Of a DNA stretch of 64,000 bases, positions 17,548-29,445 are shown one piece after another. The stretch spans positions 620,001-684,000 of the forward strand of contig NZ_VLLR01000001.1 of the NCBI RefSeq assembly GCF_007570935.1, read 5' to 3'. The position numbers and the translations under genes are program-made. Numbering within the stretch: the stretch's first letter is position 1; every line of letters begins with the position of its first letter. A model generated the notes under the pieces. That model had not been told where the DNA came from and did no database searches. It saw only the letters and a program-made list of their open reading frames with translations. The stretch is from Lactobacillus sp. LL6. GTDB taxonomy: Bacteria; Bacillota; Bacilli; Lactobacillales; Lactobacillaceae.

Positions 17548-18558
17548 TTATTTGGAGTTTTCCTTTAAAAAGCTTTGGATAATCTTTTCTCGCATAGCTA
17601 AAAAGATTAAATTATGACTTGTGGGATGAACACGATTTGTTAAAAGTACTAGACCTGATTTTTTAATTCTATCAAGAATAATTAAAGTCCCGGTAAAGCC
17701 AGTATGTAAAATTATTGGATAATTATATTTAGGGTCAAAGCGTAAATCCCATCCCCATGAACGCGGCTTTACAGTTCGTGGATTTTTGTTATCAAATAAT
17801 TGTTCAACTACGTTTTGGCTATAAGGTAAAATATTTTGATTTAATCCTAAATATCCTTGACTGATGTGGATTAAATCTTCCATTGTAGAAAATAATCCCG
17901 CAGAACCGCAATCACTTCCAAGCTGTCTGGCTTTAGGATCATGTGGGATACCTTGAAGTATTTTTCCATTAACTAAAGCTGTAGGTACACAAAATTGGGG
18001 CTCAGGCCAAAAAGATGTATGAGAAAGTCCCATAGGTTCAAATATTTCATCCATTGCTACTTCTTGAACCGGTTTATTGAAAATACTTTTAATAACTAAA
18101 CCTAGTAAGATGAAGTTAGTATCTGCATAGCGCATTTTAGTTCTGAATTCATCAGTAACTGGTAAATTTACTAACGCATCTAAAAGCTCGTCATGATTTA
18201 AATTATCACGGTTTTCAATCCATCCTCGAATACCACTGGTATGAGTAAGTAAGTGAAATAAACGAACTTGAGAATTTTTAAATTCAGGAATAAACTTCGA
18301 GACCGGTTCACTAAAATTCAGTTTACCTTGATCATATAATTTTAATAAAATATTTTCAGTTGCCAATACTTTGGTTAAACTGGCTAAATCGTATTCAGCA
18401 AATGGACTTAGCTGAGTTACTTCAGGATAAATACTGGCAAAACCAATGGTTGAAGTGAAAACTTGACTTTTTTTGATAAAAGCATAGTTCACACCAGGTA
18501 CAATTCTTTCTGAAACCATTGATTCAATTAAATGTTGTGTTGTAGAATAATCAATCAT
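17548..18558 (-). CDS. Beta-lactamase-fold serine hydrolase (class C / esterase-like)
   Basis: 336 residues without a signal peptide, so probably cytoplasmic. The nucleophile motif SxxK is SLTK at residues 60-63, the second motif is YAD (usual YxN) at about 144, and HTG near residue 284 replaces KTG. These are features of the beta-lactamase/PBP4*-like hydrolases that act as esterases or D-aminopeptidases. LTHTSGIRGW is the usual family block. Lack of a signal peptide argues against antibiotic resistance. Actual substrate is unknown. Confidence 0.85.
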   Translation of the reverse strand: MIDYSTTQHLIESMVSERIVPGVNYAFIKKSQVFTSTIGFASIYPEVTQLSPFAEYDLASLTKVLATENILLKLYDQGKLNFSEPVSKFIPEFKNSQVRLFHLLTHTSGIRGWIENRDNLNHDELLDALVNLPVTDEFRTKMRYADTNFILLGLVIKSIFNKPVQEVAMDEIFEPMGLSHTSFWPEPQFCVPTALVNGKILQGIPHDPKARQLGSDCGSAGLFSTMEDLIHISQGYLGLNQNILPYSQNVVEQLFDNKNPRTVKPRSWGWDLRFDPKYNYPIILHTGFTGTLIILDRIKKSGLVLLTNRVHPTSHNLIFLAMREKIIQSFLKENSK

Positions 18559-18597
18559 AATAAATAAAGAATAATGCTTTTTTCTTAATAAAACAAC

Positions 18598-18628
18598 TTG
18601 ACTTTTTTATAATAAAAGTCAATAATAT
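18598..18628 (+). promoter_or_regulatory. Probable tRNA-Glu/tRNA-Gln promoter with an inverted repeat
   Basis: TTGACT at 18598-18603 gives a good -35; AATAAT or TAATAT at 18621-18628 is the likely -10. TTGACTTTT and AAAAGTCAA at 18614-18622 form an inverted repeat that spans the spacer. The -10 choice is uncertain. Confidence 0.45.
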
Positions 18629-18640
18629 TTATTGTTGATT

Positions 18641-18712
18641 CGCCCGTTGGTCAAATGGTTAAGACGCCACCCTCTCAAGGTGGAGTTATGAGTTCAATTC
18701 TCGTACGGGTGA
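18641..18712 (+). tRNA. tRNA-Glu, anticodon CTC
   Basis: CGCCCGT pairs with ACGGGTG to form the acceptor stem. The anticodon stem CCACC/GGTGG encloses CTCTCAA, giving anticodon CTC (codon GAG). The T-arm GAGTTCAATTC is present. The CCA end is not encoded. It is followed 5 nt later by tRNA-Gln. Confidence 0.9.
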
Positions 18713-18717
18713 TTTAT

Positions 18718-18790
18718 TGAGATATAGCCAAATTGGTAAGGCACAGGATTCTGGTTCCTGGATGTTTGGGTTCGAGCCCCAATATCTCAA
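18718..18790 (+). tRNA. tRNA-Gln, anticodon CTG
   Basis: TGAGATA pairs with TATCTCA as acceptor stem. The anticodon stem CAGGA/TCCTG encloses TTCTGGT, giving anticodon CTG (codon CAG). The T-arm is GGGTTCGAGCCCC. The CCA end is not encoded. It is co-transcribed with the tRNA-Glu upstream and ends at the terminator at 18803. Confidence 0.9.
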
Positions 18791-18802
18791 TTTTTTAGCA
18801 AG

Positions 18803-18850
18803 TCTTTAGCATTAAATGCTTTTAAAGCATTAATGCTAAAGGCTTTTTTG
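18803..18850 (+). terminator. Terminator of the tRNA pair
   Basis: CTTTAGCATTAAATGC pairs almost perfectly with GCATTAATGCTAAAG around TTTTAAA, followed by GGCTTTTTT. It is a stronger version of the hairpin after the tmRNA gene. Confidence 0.85.
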
Positions 18851-18921
18851 TTTCTCTGGTTGAATGTGGCTTTTTTGTTTCTCTGGTTGAATGTGGCTTT
18901 TTTGTTTCTCTGGTTGAATGT
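18841..18921 (+). repeat. 27-nt tandem repeat, three perfect copies
   Basis: The unit begins GGCTTTTTTG, continues TTTCTCTGG and ends TTGAATGT. Copies lie at 18841-18867, 18868-18894 and 18895-18921, with a partial GGCTTTTT after them. The first unit includes the T-run of the tRNA terminator, so each copy carries part of a terminator tail. A single diverged copy follows the tmRNA terminator at 5651. No spacers and no coding role are seen. Confidence 0.85.
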
Positions 18922-18961
18922 GGCTTTTTAAAAATTTGGGTGAAAAGGGAAAATCTTCTAA

Positions 18962-18987
18962 AAAAATATAACTCTCTAATTAGAGAG
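18962..18987 (-). terminator. Terminator of the metallophosphoesterase gene
   Basis: The 18-nt palindrome ACTCTCTAATTAGAGAGT at 18970-18987 lies directly after the gene on the minus strand and is followed by TATATTTTTTT in that direction. Confidence 0.65.
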
Positions 18988-19818
18988 TCATAAGTATAGA
19001 TAAAAAACACTGATTTTTGGAATAACACCAAAACGAGCATTAAGTTGAGTTGTGCCAATTCCTGAATTAACGTACATTTTTTTAATATTGGAATTTGGTA
19101 ATGAATAAATTCCATTAACATATTTTGTAGAGTGATGAGTTCTATGGAGGATTTCATAATTGATACCGGGAATATTAATTTGTCCTCCATGACTATGGCC
19201 TGTAAGAGCAATATCATAATTGAAGCCAATATAGTTCAGTACTTGTTCGGGTTCGTGACTAAGCAAAATTTTATATTTTATATTTGAAATATTATTATTG
19301 GCAGGAATATAACTATTACCTAAAATCCAATCATCAAGTCCAGTAAATAATACTTTAGAACCATTTTTGGTAGTAAGGTAATAATTTTGATTTTGCAATA
19401 AAGTAAAACCGCTTGAATTTATAATATTTTGATATTGGGCTGGAAAACTACGATCATGATTTCCGAATACGGCTAGTTTTACATAGTTTGCTTTTATCTT
19501 TTTAAGTTCTTCAATTACATGTTGGTCATCATTATATTTGTCATAATGATCATATAAGTCACCACTGTAGATAACAACATCAGGATTTTGGTCATTAATT
19601 TTTTTAACAATTTTATCTAAATCATGATAGGTAAAATTACTTTTAACATGCACATCAGAGAACTGAACAATTTTTAGTGGACGACTACCATTGTTTTGAT
19701 TAAGTGAAGTATGGTCAACTGTTAAGCGATGCGGTTCAATTTTTATTGCATAAAACATGCAACAAGTGATAATCAATATAAGAACTAAAAGTAGCGAAAG
19801 AAATTTATGTTTTTTCAT
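18988..19818 (-). CDS. Membrane-anchored metallophosphoesterase
   Basis: 276 residues. A hydrophobic helix at about 8-26 anchors or exports the protein. The calcineurin-like metal motifs follow in order: FSDVHV, SGDLYDHYD, GNHDRSF, LSHEPE and GHSHGGQ. This is the YkuE/YaeI-like group of membrane phosphoesterases; some act on lipid phosphates such as UDP-diacylglucosamine or related compounds, but the substrate here is not known. Monocistronic on the minus strand, between the tRNA locus and murT. It lies where a murT partner gene would be expected but shows no glutaminase motif. Confidence 0.85.
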   Translation of the reverse strand: MKKHKFLSLLLVLILIITCCMFYAIKIEPHRLTVDHTSLNQNNGSRPLKIVQFSDVHVKSNFTYHDLDKIVKKINDQNPDVVIYSGDLYDHYDKYNDDQHVIEELKKIKANYVKLAVFGNHDRSFPAQYQNIINSSGFTLLQNQNYYLTTKNGSKVLFTGLDDWILGNSYIPANNNISNIKYKILLSHEPEQVLNYIGFNYDIALTGHSHGGQINIPGINYEILHRTHHSTKYVNGIYSLPNSNIKKMYVNSGIGTTQLNARFGVIPKISVFYLYL

Positions 19819-19922
19819 AATGTGTGAAATCCTTTCTCTATTAATAGTACTAGTATAGAAGGTTATTGAAAAAATTGAGTAATATTCATGAAGTTTAATT
19901 AATTTTTATTTTTTAGAAAATT

Positions 19923-19950
19923 AAAATGGTTCAAGTACGAAAACTTGAAC
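19923..19950 (-). terminator. Terminator of murT
   Basis: On the minus strand AATGGTTCAAGT pairs with ACTTGAACCATT around a 6-nt loop, followed by TTAATTTTC. It closes murT as a single-gene unit. Confidence 0.65.
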
Positions 19951-19957
19951 CATTATT

Positions 19958-21310
19958 TTACATACCAGCTTTAATAATTTTCTTTTCAGCCATTGTTTTT
20001 CTAAGGGCTAGCATAGCAGTATAAGTTGATAGAATATAAACTTTTTTAGTTGGTAATTTACTGATTTCTTCAATCAAGCTATCATTATCAGGACTTGTGA
20101 CCATCATTCCAGGATCAAAACCAGCAATTTCAAGTCTAAAGCCCATGTCGTGCCAGCGTTGACCTCCAACTAAAATTTTCTTGATTTTACTCTTGTCCAA
20201 TCCTTCGAAATCGGCATCCCAAATCCAAGAAGTATCAATTCCATCTGCATGATTGGCGTTCAATAGAGTAATTAATGAATAGTTATCTTGTTCAGTGTTA
20301 AGCATATGAAGCACTTCATCAAGGCCAACAGGATTTTTCACTAAGATAAGATCAATATCTTTATTGGCATATTTAATTAATTCCTGACGTCCAAAAATAC
20401 GTTTATTTTCGGCAAAACTTTCAGCAACCTCTTCATCGCTTAAACCAAACTCTCGAGCAACTGAATAAGCAGCTAAAGCATTATAAATATTGTAAGTACC
20501 ACCTATACCAATAGAATAATCTTTATTTCCCATTTGGAATTTTAGACTATTAGGAGTTTGATCAATGATTTTGTTGACGGTATAAGTAAGGTCTGGTCTA
20601 TGATAACCGCAGTTAGGACAGAAGAAGTCACCTAAGTTAGCATAAATACGTTCGTGATAATGAAGTACATGGTCACATTCAGGACATAGAACGCCATCCG
20701 TATTTACAGGTGCTTTAAAGTCATTTTCTGCCTTATCGTTTGGTAATTTAAAACCATAAAATACTTTAGGATTTGGTAATTTTACTGATGAAAAAATGCT
20801 GGCATCGCCATTCGCAATAACTTTGGCTTTAGGCTCTAATTTTATGCCGTTCACGATTTTTTCATAGGTTGTATAAATTTCTCCATACCTATCCATTTGA
20901 TCACGGAAGATATTAGTTAAAACAAATGCACTTGGATGAAGCAATTTAGTAACCATTTTAACATTTGCTTCATCAACTTCTAAAACTGCAATCTTGCGAC
21001 TAACCTTTTTATTTTTATGTGCTAAAAAAGCAGTTACAATTCCTTGTTGCATGTTAGAGCCGGATGGGTTAGTTAAAATATCCCCATATTTTTTCTTTAA
21101 AGCTTCAACAATCAAAGCAGTTGTCATAGTTTTACCATTAGTTCCAGTTACGATAATTGTTTCGTAGCCATTAGCCAATGTATTTAATACTTCTGGGTCG
21201 ATTTTCATTGCAAGTTTTCCTGGAAAACTGGTTCCACCTTTTAAAACGTTGTGTAAGAACCAATATGAGGATTTTCCGGCAACTTTTGCAATACCTGATT
21301 TAAAACTCAT
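19958..21310 (-). CDS. murT: MurT, lipid II isoglutaminyl synthase ligase subunit
   Basis: 450-residue Mur-ligase-like protein. VTGTNGKTMTTA is the ATP-binding P-loop. Residues around 205-230 hold a four-cysteine zinc ribbon (CPEC and CPNC) typical of MurT, followed by a DUF1727 C-terminal domain. MurT and the glutaminase GatD amidate D-Glu of the peptidoglycan stem to D-isoglutamine. In most Gram-positives gatD lies next to murT; here neither neighbour is a glutaminase, and a terminator separates murT from the next gene. GatD must be elsewhere if the enzyme works as usual. Confidence 0.88.
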   Translation of the reverse strand: MSFKSGIAKVAGKSSYWFLHNVLKGGTSFPGKLAMKIDPEVLNTLANGYETIIVTGTNGKTMTTALIVEALKKKYGDILTNPSGSNMQQGIVTAFLAHKNKKVSRKIAVLEVDEANVKMVTKLLHPSAFVLTNIFRDQMDRYGEIYTTYEKIVNGIKLEPKAKVIANGDASIFSSVKLPNPKVFYGFKLPNDKAENDFKAPVNTDGVLCPECDHVLHYHERIYANLGDFFCPNCGYHRPDLTYTVNKIIDQTPNSLKFQMGNKDYSIGIGGTYNIYNALAAYSVAREFGLSDEEVAESFAENKRIFGRQELIKYANKDIDLILVKNPVGLDEVLHMLNTEQDNYSLITLLNANHADGIDTSWIWDADFEGLDKSKIKKILVGGQRWHDMGFRLEIAGFDPGMMVTSPDNDSLIEEISKLPTKKVYILSTYTAMLALRKTMAEKKIIKAGM

Positions 21311-21455
21311 TTTTGATAATCCCTCACTTTAAAACTAGTTTTTATATTACCATATTAAATGCAAGAAAACGATATTTTTAACGTTGACCACTGCACAAAA
21401 ATGAAAATTCTTATATACTAGAGAGCGGATATTTTTATAAAAGGGAGAAAAATAC

Positions 21456-22055
21456 ATGGCGCAATTATTTTTTCGATATGGTTCAATGAGTAGCGGTAAA
21501 ACAATTGAAATTTTAAAAGTAGCTCATAACTACGAAGCGCAAGGACGAAAGATTGCACTTTTAACAAGTGGCCTTGATAATCGCAGTGGCGTAGGAACAG
21601 TAGCTTCTAGAATTGGTCTTCATCGTCAAGCAACTCCAGTAAGCGATGAAATGAATATCTTTGAATATGTAAAAAGTAATAGTGAAAAAGATATGGCAGC
21701 TGGAAATGGAAAAATTGCTTGTGTACTAATTGATGAAGCACAATTTTTAAAAAAGCATCATGTCTTAGAATGCGCTAAAATTGTAGATGAGCTAAAAATT
21801 CCAGTTATGGCTTTTGGACTCAAAAATGATTTTCAAAATCATCTTTTTGAAGGCAGTGAAAATTTATTGATTTATGCTGATAAAATTGAAGAGATGAAAA
21901 CTATTTGTCATTATTGTGGTCATAAGGCTACAATGAATTTGCGAATTAATAATGGTGTGCCTGTTTACGAAGGTGAACAAGTACAAATTGGCGGCGATGA
22001 GAGTTATTACCCAGTTTGCCGTTTTCATTATTTTCACCCAAGTCAAAATAGATAA
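21456..22055 (+). CDS. tdk: Thymidine kinase
   Basis: 199-residue type II thymidine kinase, which phosphorylates salvaged thymidine. GSMSSGKT is the Walker A loop, IDEAQFL the Walker B segment with the catalytic region, and CHYCG plus the later CRFHYF supply zinc ligands. AAAGGGAG precedes the ATG. It heads the tdk-prfA-prmC-sua5 cluster that is conserved in Lactobacillales. Confidence 0.95.
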   Translation: MAQLFFRYGSMSSGKTIEILKVAHNYEAQGRKIALLTSGLDNRSGVGTVASRIGLHRQATPVSDEMNIFEYVKSNSEKDMAAGNGKIACVLIDEAQFLKKHHVLECAKIVDELKIPVMAFGLKNDFQNHLFEGSENLLIYADKIEEMKTICHYCGHKATMNLRINNGVPVYEGEQVQIGGDESYYPVCRFHYFHPSQNR

Positions 22056-22083
22056 GTTTAATTAATACAGAAGGGGTAATTAG

Positions 22084-23172
22084 ATGGATAAAGTTATGGC
22101 GCAACTTGAAGGATTAGTTGCACACTATGAAGAATTACAAGAAATGATGGCTGATCCAGAAGTCATCAATGATACCAAGCGCTACATGGAAATTTCTAAA
22201 GAAGAAGCAGATTTGCGTGAAGTTGTTCAAAAATATAACAAATATAAGAGCGACAAAAAAGAAATTGAAGATAATAAAGAAATCATCTCTAATGAAAGTG
22301 ATTCTGATTTAGTTGAAATGGCTAAAGAGGAAAACTCTGAATTAGAGGAAGAAGTTGTTAAATTAGAAGACGAAATAAAAATTTTAATGCTTCCAAAAGA
22401 CCCTAATGATGATAAGGATATTATTATGGAAATTCGAGGAGCAGCCGGTGGGGATGAAGCTTCCTTGTTTGCTGGCGATCTTCTTAGAATGTATGAAAAA
22501 TATGCTGAAACTCAAAATTGGAAAGTTTCTCTTATTGATTCAGAAGCTACTGAAGTTGGTGGATATAAGCGTGTTGCTTTAATGATTACCGGAGACAAAG
22601 TATATTCAAAATTGAAATATGAAAATGGCGCTCACCGTGTTCAACGTGTCCCAGTTACTGAGTCCCAAGGTCGTGTTCATACTTCAACTGCTACCGTAGC
22701 TGTTATGCCTGAATATGAACAAGTTGATATTGATATCGATCCAAAAGACATTCGTGTTGATGTTTATCGTTCAAGTGGTGCTGGTGGTCAGCACATTAAC
22801 AAAACTTCCAGTGCTGTTCGAATGACTCACTTACCTACTGGAATTGTAGTTGCAATGCAAGACCAACGTAGTCAACAACAAAACCGTGAAAAAGCAATGC
22901 AAATTTTGAAGAGTCGTGTTTATGATTACTATGAAAGCCAAAACCGTGATCAATATGATGAAAAGCGTAAAAATGCGGTAGGTACAGGTGACCGTTCAGA
23001 ACGTATCAGAACTTATAATTACCCACAAAATCGTGTAACTGATCACAGAATTGGTTTAACTATTAATAAGCTTGATCGTGTAATGAATGGTGAGCTTGGT
23101 GAAATTATTGATGCTCTTATTCTTTACAACCAAACTAAGCAATTAGAGGAGCTTGCTGACCAAAATGCCTAA
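22084..23172 (+). CDS. prfA: Peptide chain release factor 1
   Basis: 362 residues, normal length. RF1 reads UAA and UAG stop codons and triggers hydrolysis of peptidyl-tRNA. The GGQ loop is in [17 protein letters not shown]. The C-terminal [16 protein letters not shown] block is also typical. It overlaps prmC, whose product methylates the GGQ glutamine, so modifier and target are co-expressed. AGAAGGGG precedes the ATG. Confidence 0.97.
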   Translation: MDKVMAQLEGLVAHYEELQEMMADPEVINDTKRYMEISKEEADLREVVQKYNKYKSDKKEIEDNKEIISNESDSDLVEMAKEENSELEEEVVKLEDEIKILMLPKDPNDDKDIIMEIRGAAGGDEASLFAGDLLRMYEKYAETQNWKVSLIDSEATEVGGYKRVALMITGDKVYSKLKYENGAHRVQRVPVTESQGRVHTSTATVAVMPEYEQVDIDIDPKDIRVDVYRSSGAGGQHINKTSSAVRMTHLPTGIVVAMQDQRSQQQNREKAMQILKSRVYDYYESQNRDQYDEKRKNAVGTGDRSERIRTYNYPQNRVTDHRIGLTINKLDRVMNGELGEIIDALILYNQTKQLEELADQNA

Positions 23173-24007
23173 AACTTTAAAAGAGATTAGAACTTTAGCT
23201 GGAGAAATTGCTACTAATGCGCGTCCAGAAGATATTGATTATCTTTTGTCTGAGAGGTTAGATTTAACTCCTAGTGAGTTTGAATTAAAGCAGGATATGG
23301 TATTAGAGGATAGTCAAATTAAACAAGCTCAAAAAGATATTAAAAAACTTGCAAAAGGAGTTTCTCCGCAATATATTTTGGGCTATGCTTGGTTTTTGGG
23401 TTATAAAATTATGGTTCAGCGCGGGGTTTTGATTCCTCGTTTTGAAACTGAGGAATTAGTTGAATGGACGTTAGAAAATTTAAACGATAATGAAACTATT
23501 CTTGACTTGGGAACCGGTAGCGGTTGCATCACTGTTGCCTTAGCAAAAGAAGCAGAAAAAAAGAATATAAAAAATCTTAATTTCTATGCTTCAGATATTA
23601 CAGATAGTGCGTTAAGAATTGCTGAAGAAAACTTTTTAACTTATGAAGTTGACGCAACTGTTAGAAAGGCTAATGTTTTAGTTGGATTAGGGAAATTTGA
23701 CAAAATAGTTTCTAATCCCCCATACATTAAAAAAAGTGAAACTAGCGTAATGGATCAAAATGTCCTTCAAAACGAACCTAAAGAAGCCTTATTTGGTGGA
23801 GAAGATGGTCTTGAATTTTATAAAAGGTTTGCTAAACAAGTGCGTGAGCATTTGAATAGTCATGGTGAATTTTTCTTGGAATATGGTTTTAGTGAAAAAG
23901 AAGAATTGGCAGATCTTTTTGCACATGAATTGCCAGATTTCGATATTAAATTCAAGAATGATATGGCCGGTAAGCCCCGCATGGTATATGGAAGGTGGCA
24001 AAAATAA
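23165..24007 (+). CDS. prmC: Release factor glutamine methyltransferase
   Basis: 280 residues from the ATG at 23165, which overlaps prfA by 8 nt; a TTG at 23153 is an alternative start with the AGAGGAG site very close. It transfers a methyl group from SAM to the Gln of GGQ in release factors. The motif [14 protein letters not shown] binds SAM and SNPPYI is the catalytic NPPY motif. The stop TAA shares its last base with the next ATG (TAATG). Confidence 0.95.
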   Translation: MPKTLKEIRTLAGEIATNARPEDIDYLLSERLDLTPSEFELKQDMVLEDSQIKQAQKDIKKLAKGVSPQYILGYAWFLGYKIMVQRGVLIPRFETEELVEWTLENLNDNETILDLGTGSGCITVALAKEAEKKNIKNLNFYASDITDSALRIAEENFLTYEVDATVRKANVLVGLGKFDKIVSNPPYIKKSETSVMDQNVLQNEPKEALFGGEDGLEFYKRFAKQVREHLNSHGEFFLEYGFSEKEELADLFAHELPDFDIKFKNDMAGKPRMVYGRWQK

Positions 24008-25005
24008 TGGATACCAAAATTTTTACAGAAGATCAATTAGATGATGCAGTAAAATTACTCAGTCAAGGAGAGTTGGTAGCTTTTCCAACTGAAACTGTAT
24101 ATGGATTAGGGGCAATTGCCACAAATGAACGCGCTGTGAAGGGAGTTTATGCTGCTAAAGGCCGTCCTAGTGATAATCCGTTAATCGTTACAGTATCTAA
24201 TGAAAAGATGATTGAAAAGTATGCAAAAAGTGTTCCAGAACGTGCTAAAAAACTTATTAAGCATTTTTGGCCTGGCCCTTTGACAATTTTGCTTTATGTA
24301 AAACCAAATGCTTTGCCAGAAGCTGTAACAGGAGGTCTTGATACAGTTGCTTTTCGCTGTCCAGATCACAAGTTGACTCATGATTTAATTGAAAAACTAG
24401 GTTATCCAATCGTAGGCCCATCTGCCAATACTTCAACCAAACCCAGTCCTACTACAGCAGAACATGTCTATCATGATTTAAAAGGAAAAATTGCTGGTAT
24501 TATTGATGGTGGGGAAACTCGCGTAGGACTTGAATCCACAATTATTGATTTATCTGTAGATACGCCAATTGTTTTGCGTCCTGGTGAAATTACTCCTGAA
24601 GAATTGAGTGAAGTATTAGGAGAAGAAGTATTAATTAATACCGGAAAAGTTTCTGATAAAGAAATTCCTAAGGCTCCTGGGATGAAATATCGTCATTATG
24701 CTCCGAGTGCTCCAGTTGTAGTAGTAGATAATAGTGATGATTTTTCAAAAATTGATTTTGAGAAAGATATGGGCGTAATGGCACTAGATTCAATTTTAGA
24801 AGAAATTGATTTACCTGAAGAAAATAAATTTAGTCTAGGTAAAAATTTGGTTGATGCAGATCATAATTTGTTTGGTGGATTGCGTTATTTTGATGATAAA
24901 AATAATATTGACCGTATTTTTGTTCAAGGGTTTAATCAGGGTCAAGAAAGCCTTGCGTATATGAATAGATTGAATAAAGCTGCTGGTGGACATCATTTTA
25001 ATTAA
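24007..25005 (+). CDS. ywlC: Threonylcarbamoyl-AMP synthase (Sua5 type)
   Basis: 332 residues with a YrdC domain (about 10-200) and a C-terminal Sua5 domain (about 230-330), the full-length Firmicutes form. It makes threonylcarbamoyl-AMP from Thr, bicarbonate and ATP for the t6A37 modification of ANN-reading tRNAs. Typical blocks are FPTETVYGLG, KGRPSDNPL, GPSANTS, LESTIIDL and PGMKYRHYAP. The ATG at 24007 overlaps the prmC stop; a GTG at 23995 is less likely. A terminator ends the cluster. Confidence 0.94.
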   Translation: MDTKIFTEDQLDDAVKLLSQGELVAFPTETVYGLGAIATNERAVKGVYAAKGRPSDNPLIVTVSNEKMIEKYAKSVPERAKKLIKHFWPGPLTILLYVKPNALPEAVTGGLDTVAFRCPDHKLTHDLIEKLGYPIVGPSANTSTKPSPTTAEHVYHDLKGKIAGIIDGGETRVGLESTIIDLSVDTPIVLRPGEITPEELSEVLGEEVLINTGKVSDKEIPKAPGMKYRHYAPSAPVVVVDNSDDFSKIDFEKDMGVMALDSILEEIDLPEENKFSLGKNLVDADHNLFGGLRYFDDKNNIDRIFVQGFNQGQESLAYMNRLNKAAGGHHFN

Positions 25006-25012
25006 AAAAATT

Positions 25013-25043
25013 AAGACAAGGGGTTTAAACCCTTGTCTTTTTT
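25013..25043 (+). terminator. Terminator after the tdk-sua5 cluster
   Basis: AAGACAAGGG and CCCTTGTCTT pair around TTTAAA and are followed by TTTTTT. Confidence 0.9.
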
Positions 25044-25093
25044 GATAAAATAAGTTGTGACATTACTTTAGTTTATACAGGAGGCAAACACAA

Positions 25094-25723
25094 ATGGGAA
25101 AGTTTGTAGTTTTGGATCACCCATTGATTCAACACAAATTGACAATTATTCGTCGCAAGGAAACTGGTTCTAACGAATTTCGTAGAATTGTTGGTGAAAT
25201 TGGTGGTTTGATGACTTATGAAATCACTCGAGATTTACCACTTCAAGATGTTGAAATTGAAACACCAGTTGGTAAGACCACTCAAAAAGAAATTGCCGGC
25301 AAAAAATTGACTATTGTGCCAATTTTACGTGCGGGTATGGGAATGGTTAATGGTGTTTTAGAAATGATTCCGTCTGCAAAAGTTGGTGTTATTGGAATGT
25401 ATCGTGATGAAGAAACATTAATTCCTCATGAATATTTCTGTAAGATGCCACAAGATGTTGCAGAACGTGAATGTTTAATTGTTGACCCAATGCTTGCCAC
25501 TGGTGGTAGTGCAAACATGGCAATTGACGCTCTTAAAAAGCGTGGTGTAAAAGACATTAAGCTTGCTGTTTTGGTAGCTGCTCCGGAAGGAATTAAGGCA
25601 GTTCAAGAAGCACATCCAGATGTTGATATTTACGCAGCTGCAGAAGACGAAAAATTGCTTGACAATGGTTACATTTTCCCAGGCTTGGGAGATGCTGGTG
25701 ACAGACTATTTGGTACAAAATAG
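25094..25723 (+). CDS. upp: Uracil phosphoribosyltransferase
   Basis: 209 residues, normal length. Converts uracil and PRPP to UMP in pyrimidine salvage. [11 protein letters not shown] is the PRPP-binding loop; ILRAGMGMV and the C-terminal [16 protein letters not shown] are also typical. CAGGAGGC gives a strong ribosome site. It lies directly upstream of the ATP synthase operon, as in many lactobacilli, but a promoter between them suggests separate control. Confidence 0.97.
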   Translation: MGKFVVLDHPLIQHKLTIIRRKETGSNEFRRIVGEIGGLMTYEITRDLPLQDVEIETPVGKTTQKEIAGKKLTIVPILRAGMGMVNGVLEMIPSAKVGVIGMYRDEETLIPHEYFCKMPQDVAERECLIVDPMLATGGSANMAIDALKKRGVKDIKLAVLVAAPEGIKAVQEAHPDVDIYAAAEDEKLLDNGYIFPGLGDAGDRLFGTK

Positions 25724-25767
25724 TTACCCATTCGTAAAAAAATAATATTTTAAATGCGCTTACAATT

Positions 25768-25796
25768 TTCACAAAGACAAATTTTGGTGTTAAGAT
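25768..25796 (+). promoter_or_regulatory. Probable promoter of the atp operon
   Basis: TTCACA at 25768-25773, a 17-nt spacer and TAAGAT at 25791-25796. The atpB start is 50 nt downstream. Confidence 0.5.
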
Positions 25797-25845
25797 AATA
25801 AGCGTGTTCGAGTTTATTCAGCACGAGAAGGGAGGTCACGAAGTA

Positions 25846-26559
25846 ATGGAGAAATCATTTGTTATCAATTTTTTAGGATTGAACTTTGATATGACAGGCG
25901 TTATAGGTTCAACCTTGATGGCATTAGCAGTATTATTCGTTTGTATCTGGCTTTCACGTAAAGTAGAACTCAAACCTAACAAAAAGCAAAATGTGCTAGA
26001 GTATCTATTGGACTTTACTAACGGAATTGTCCGGGATAACGTTGAAGATGTAGATGCTCAAAAGCACTTATCGCTTTATGCTTTTGTTCTATTTCTCTTT
26101 ATTTGGTTTATGAACCAATTGGGAATGTTCATGGAAGTTCAAGTCGATGAATTTATGGTCGTTAAGTCACCAACTGCTGATCCGGTAGTAACAATGTCAT
26201 TTGCAATGATGACTCTGCTTCTATCTTTCTCATTTGGAGTACAAAAGTTTGGAGTAGGTGGGTATTTAAAAAATTATACTGCACCGGTTGGATTCTTACT
26301 TCCAATCAATGTGATTGAAGAGTTTACCAATTTCTTAACATTGGCACTTCGTTTATATGGGAATATTTATGCTGGTGAAGTTTTGCTAACTTTGATTGGT
26401 GGTAGATTAGCTCAAAGCTTTGGTATATCAACTATGATTTTAGCAGCTCCATTGGCTATGATTTGGCAAGGGTTCTCTGTCTTCATTGGCTCTATCCAGG
26501 CATATGTATTTGTAACTTTGTCAATGGTGTACATTGGTAAGAAGGTTACCAAAGAATAA
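25846..26559 (+). CDS. atpB: F-type ATP synthase subunit a
   Basis: 237 residues from the ATG at 25846, chosen because GGGAGG lies at 25830-25835; a GTG at 25804 would add 14 polar residues. Polytopic membrane subunit that forms the proton half-channels. The essential Arg is in LALRLYGNIYAGE. First gene of atpBEFHAGDC. In fermenting lactobacilli the complex mostly pumps protons out to hold internal pH. Confidence 0.96.
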   Translation: MEKSFVINFLGLNFDMTGVIGSTLMALAVLFVCIWLSRKVELKPNKKQNVLEYLLDFTNGIVRDNVEDVDAQKHLSLYAFVLFLFIWFMNQLGMFMEVQVDEFMVVKSPTADPVVTMSFAMMTLLLSFSFGVQKFGVGGYLKNYTAPVGFLLPINVIEEFTNFLTLALRLYGNIYAGEVLLTLIGGRLAQSFGISTMILAAPLAMIWQGFSVFIGSIQAYVFVTLSMVYIGKKVTKE

Positions 26560-26802
<243 letters not shown>

Positions 26803-26850
26803 TTTTTGAAAATAAAAATAAATTAGGATAAAAAGAGGGAAGGGCAGTAA

Positions 26851-27359
26851 ATGACATTTCAAACATTATTTGCAGCCTCACATCATATTTACCTAGGTAA
26901 TGCTATCTGGTATCTTGTTGTTTTTGCCATCTTAATGCTTTTAGTTAAGCATTACGCTTGGGGACCTGTCTCCGATATGATGGAAAAGCGGCGGCAAAAA
27001 GTTATTGATGATTTGGATTCTGCTGAAGCTAACCGTAAAAAGGCTGAAACTTTAGCCAATGAACGTGAAGCTGCACTTAAGAATTCAAGACAAGAGGCAA
27101 CTCAAATTCTCTCTGACGCAAAAGAAAATGCACAAAAAACTAGCAAAGAAATTGTAGCTAATGCTAATGACGATGCTGCATCTATTCGTAAAAAAGCTGA
27201 AGCCGAAGCTAAAAAAGCAAAAGCTGAAGCTCTAGATGATGCTCGTGGTCAAGTTGCGGACATTTCTGTAGCAATCGCTGAAAAAGTTATTGCTAAGAAT
27301 TTATCTGCTGAAGATCAAAAAGATTTAGTCGACCAATTTATTAAGGGGCTGAATGATTA

Positions 27360-27360
<1 letters not shown>
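26851..27360 (+). CDS. atpF: F-type ATP synthase subunit b
   Basis: 169 residues with one N-terminal membrane helix (about 18-35) and a long charged helix rich in Ala, Lys and Glu that dimerises to form the peripheral stalk. AGAGGGAAGGG lies upstream. The stop codon shares a base with the atpH start. Confidence 0.95.
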
Positions 27361-29434
<2,074 letters not shown>

Positions 29435-29445
29435 GAGGTAATTAT

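Noticed and set aside
18841..18921. Possible CRISPR array
   Set aside because: The copies are directly adjacent with no spacers, and no cas genes are present.
18822..19229. 135-codon minus-strand frame with repeated STRETKKPH units
   Set aside because: The repeats are the translation of the 27-nt tandem repeat after the tRNA terminator; the rest is antisense-frame reading through the phosphoesterase gene.
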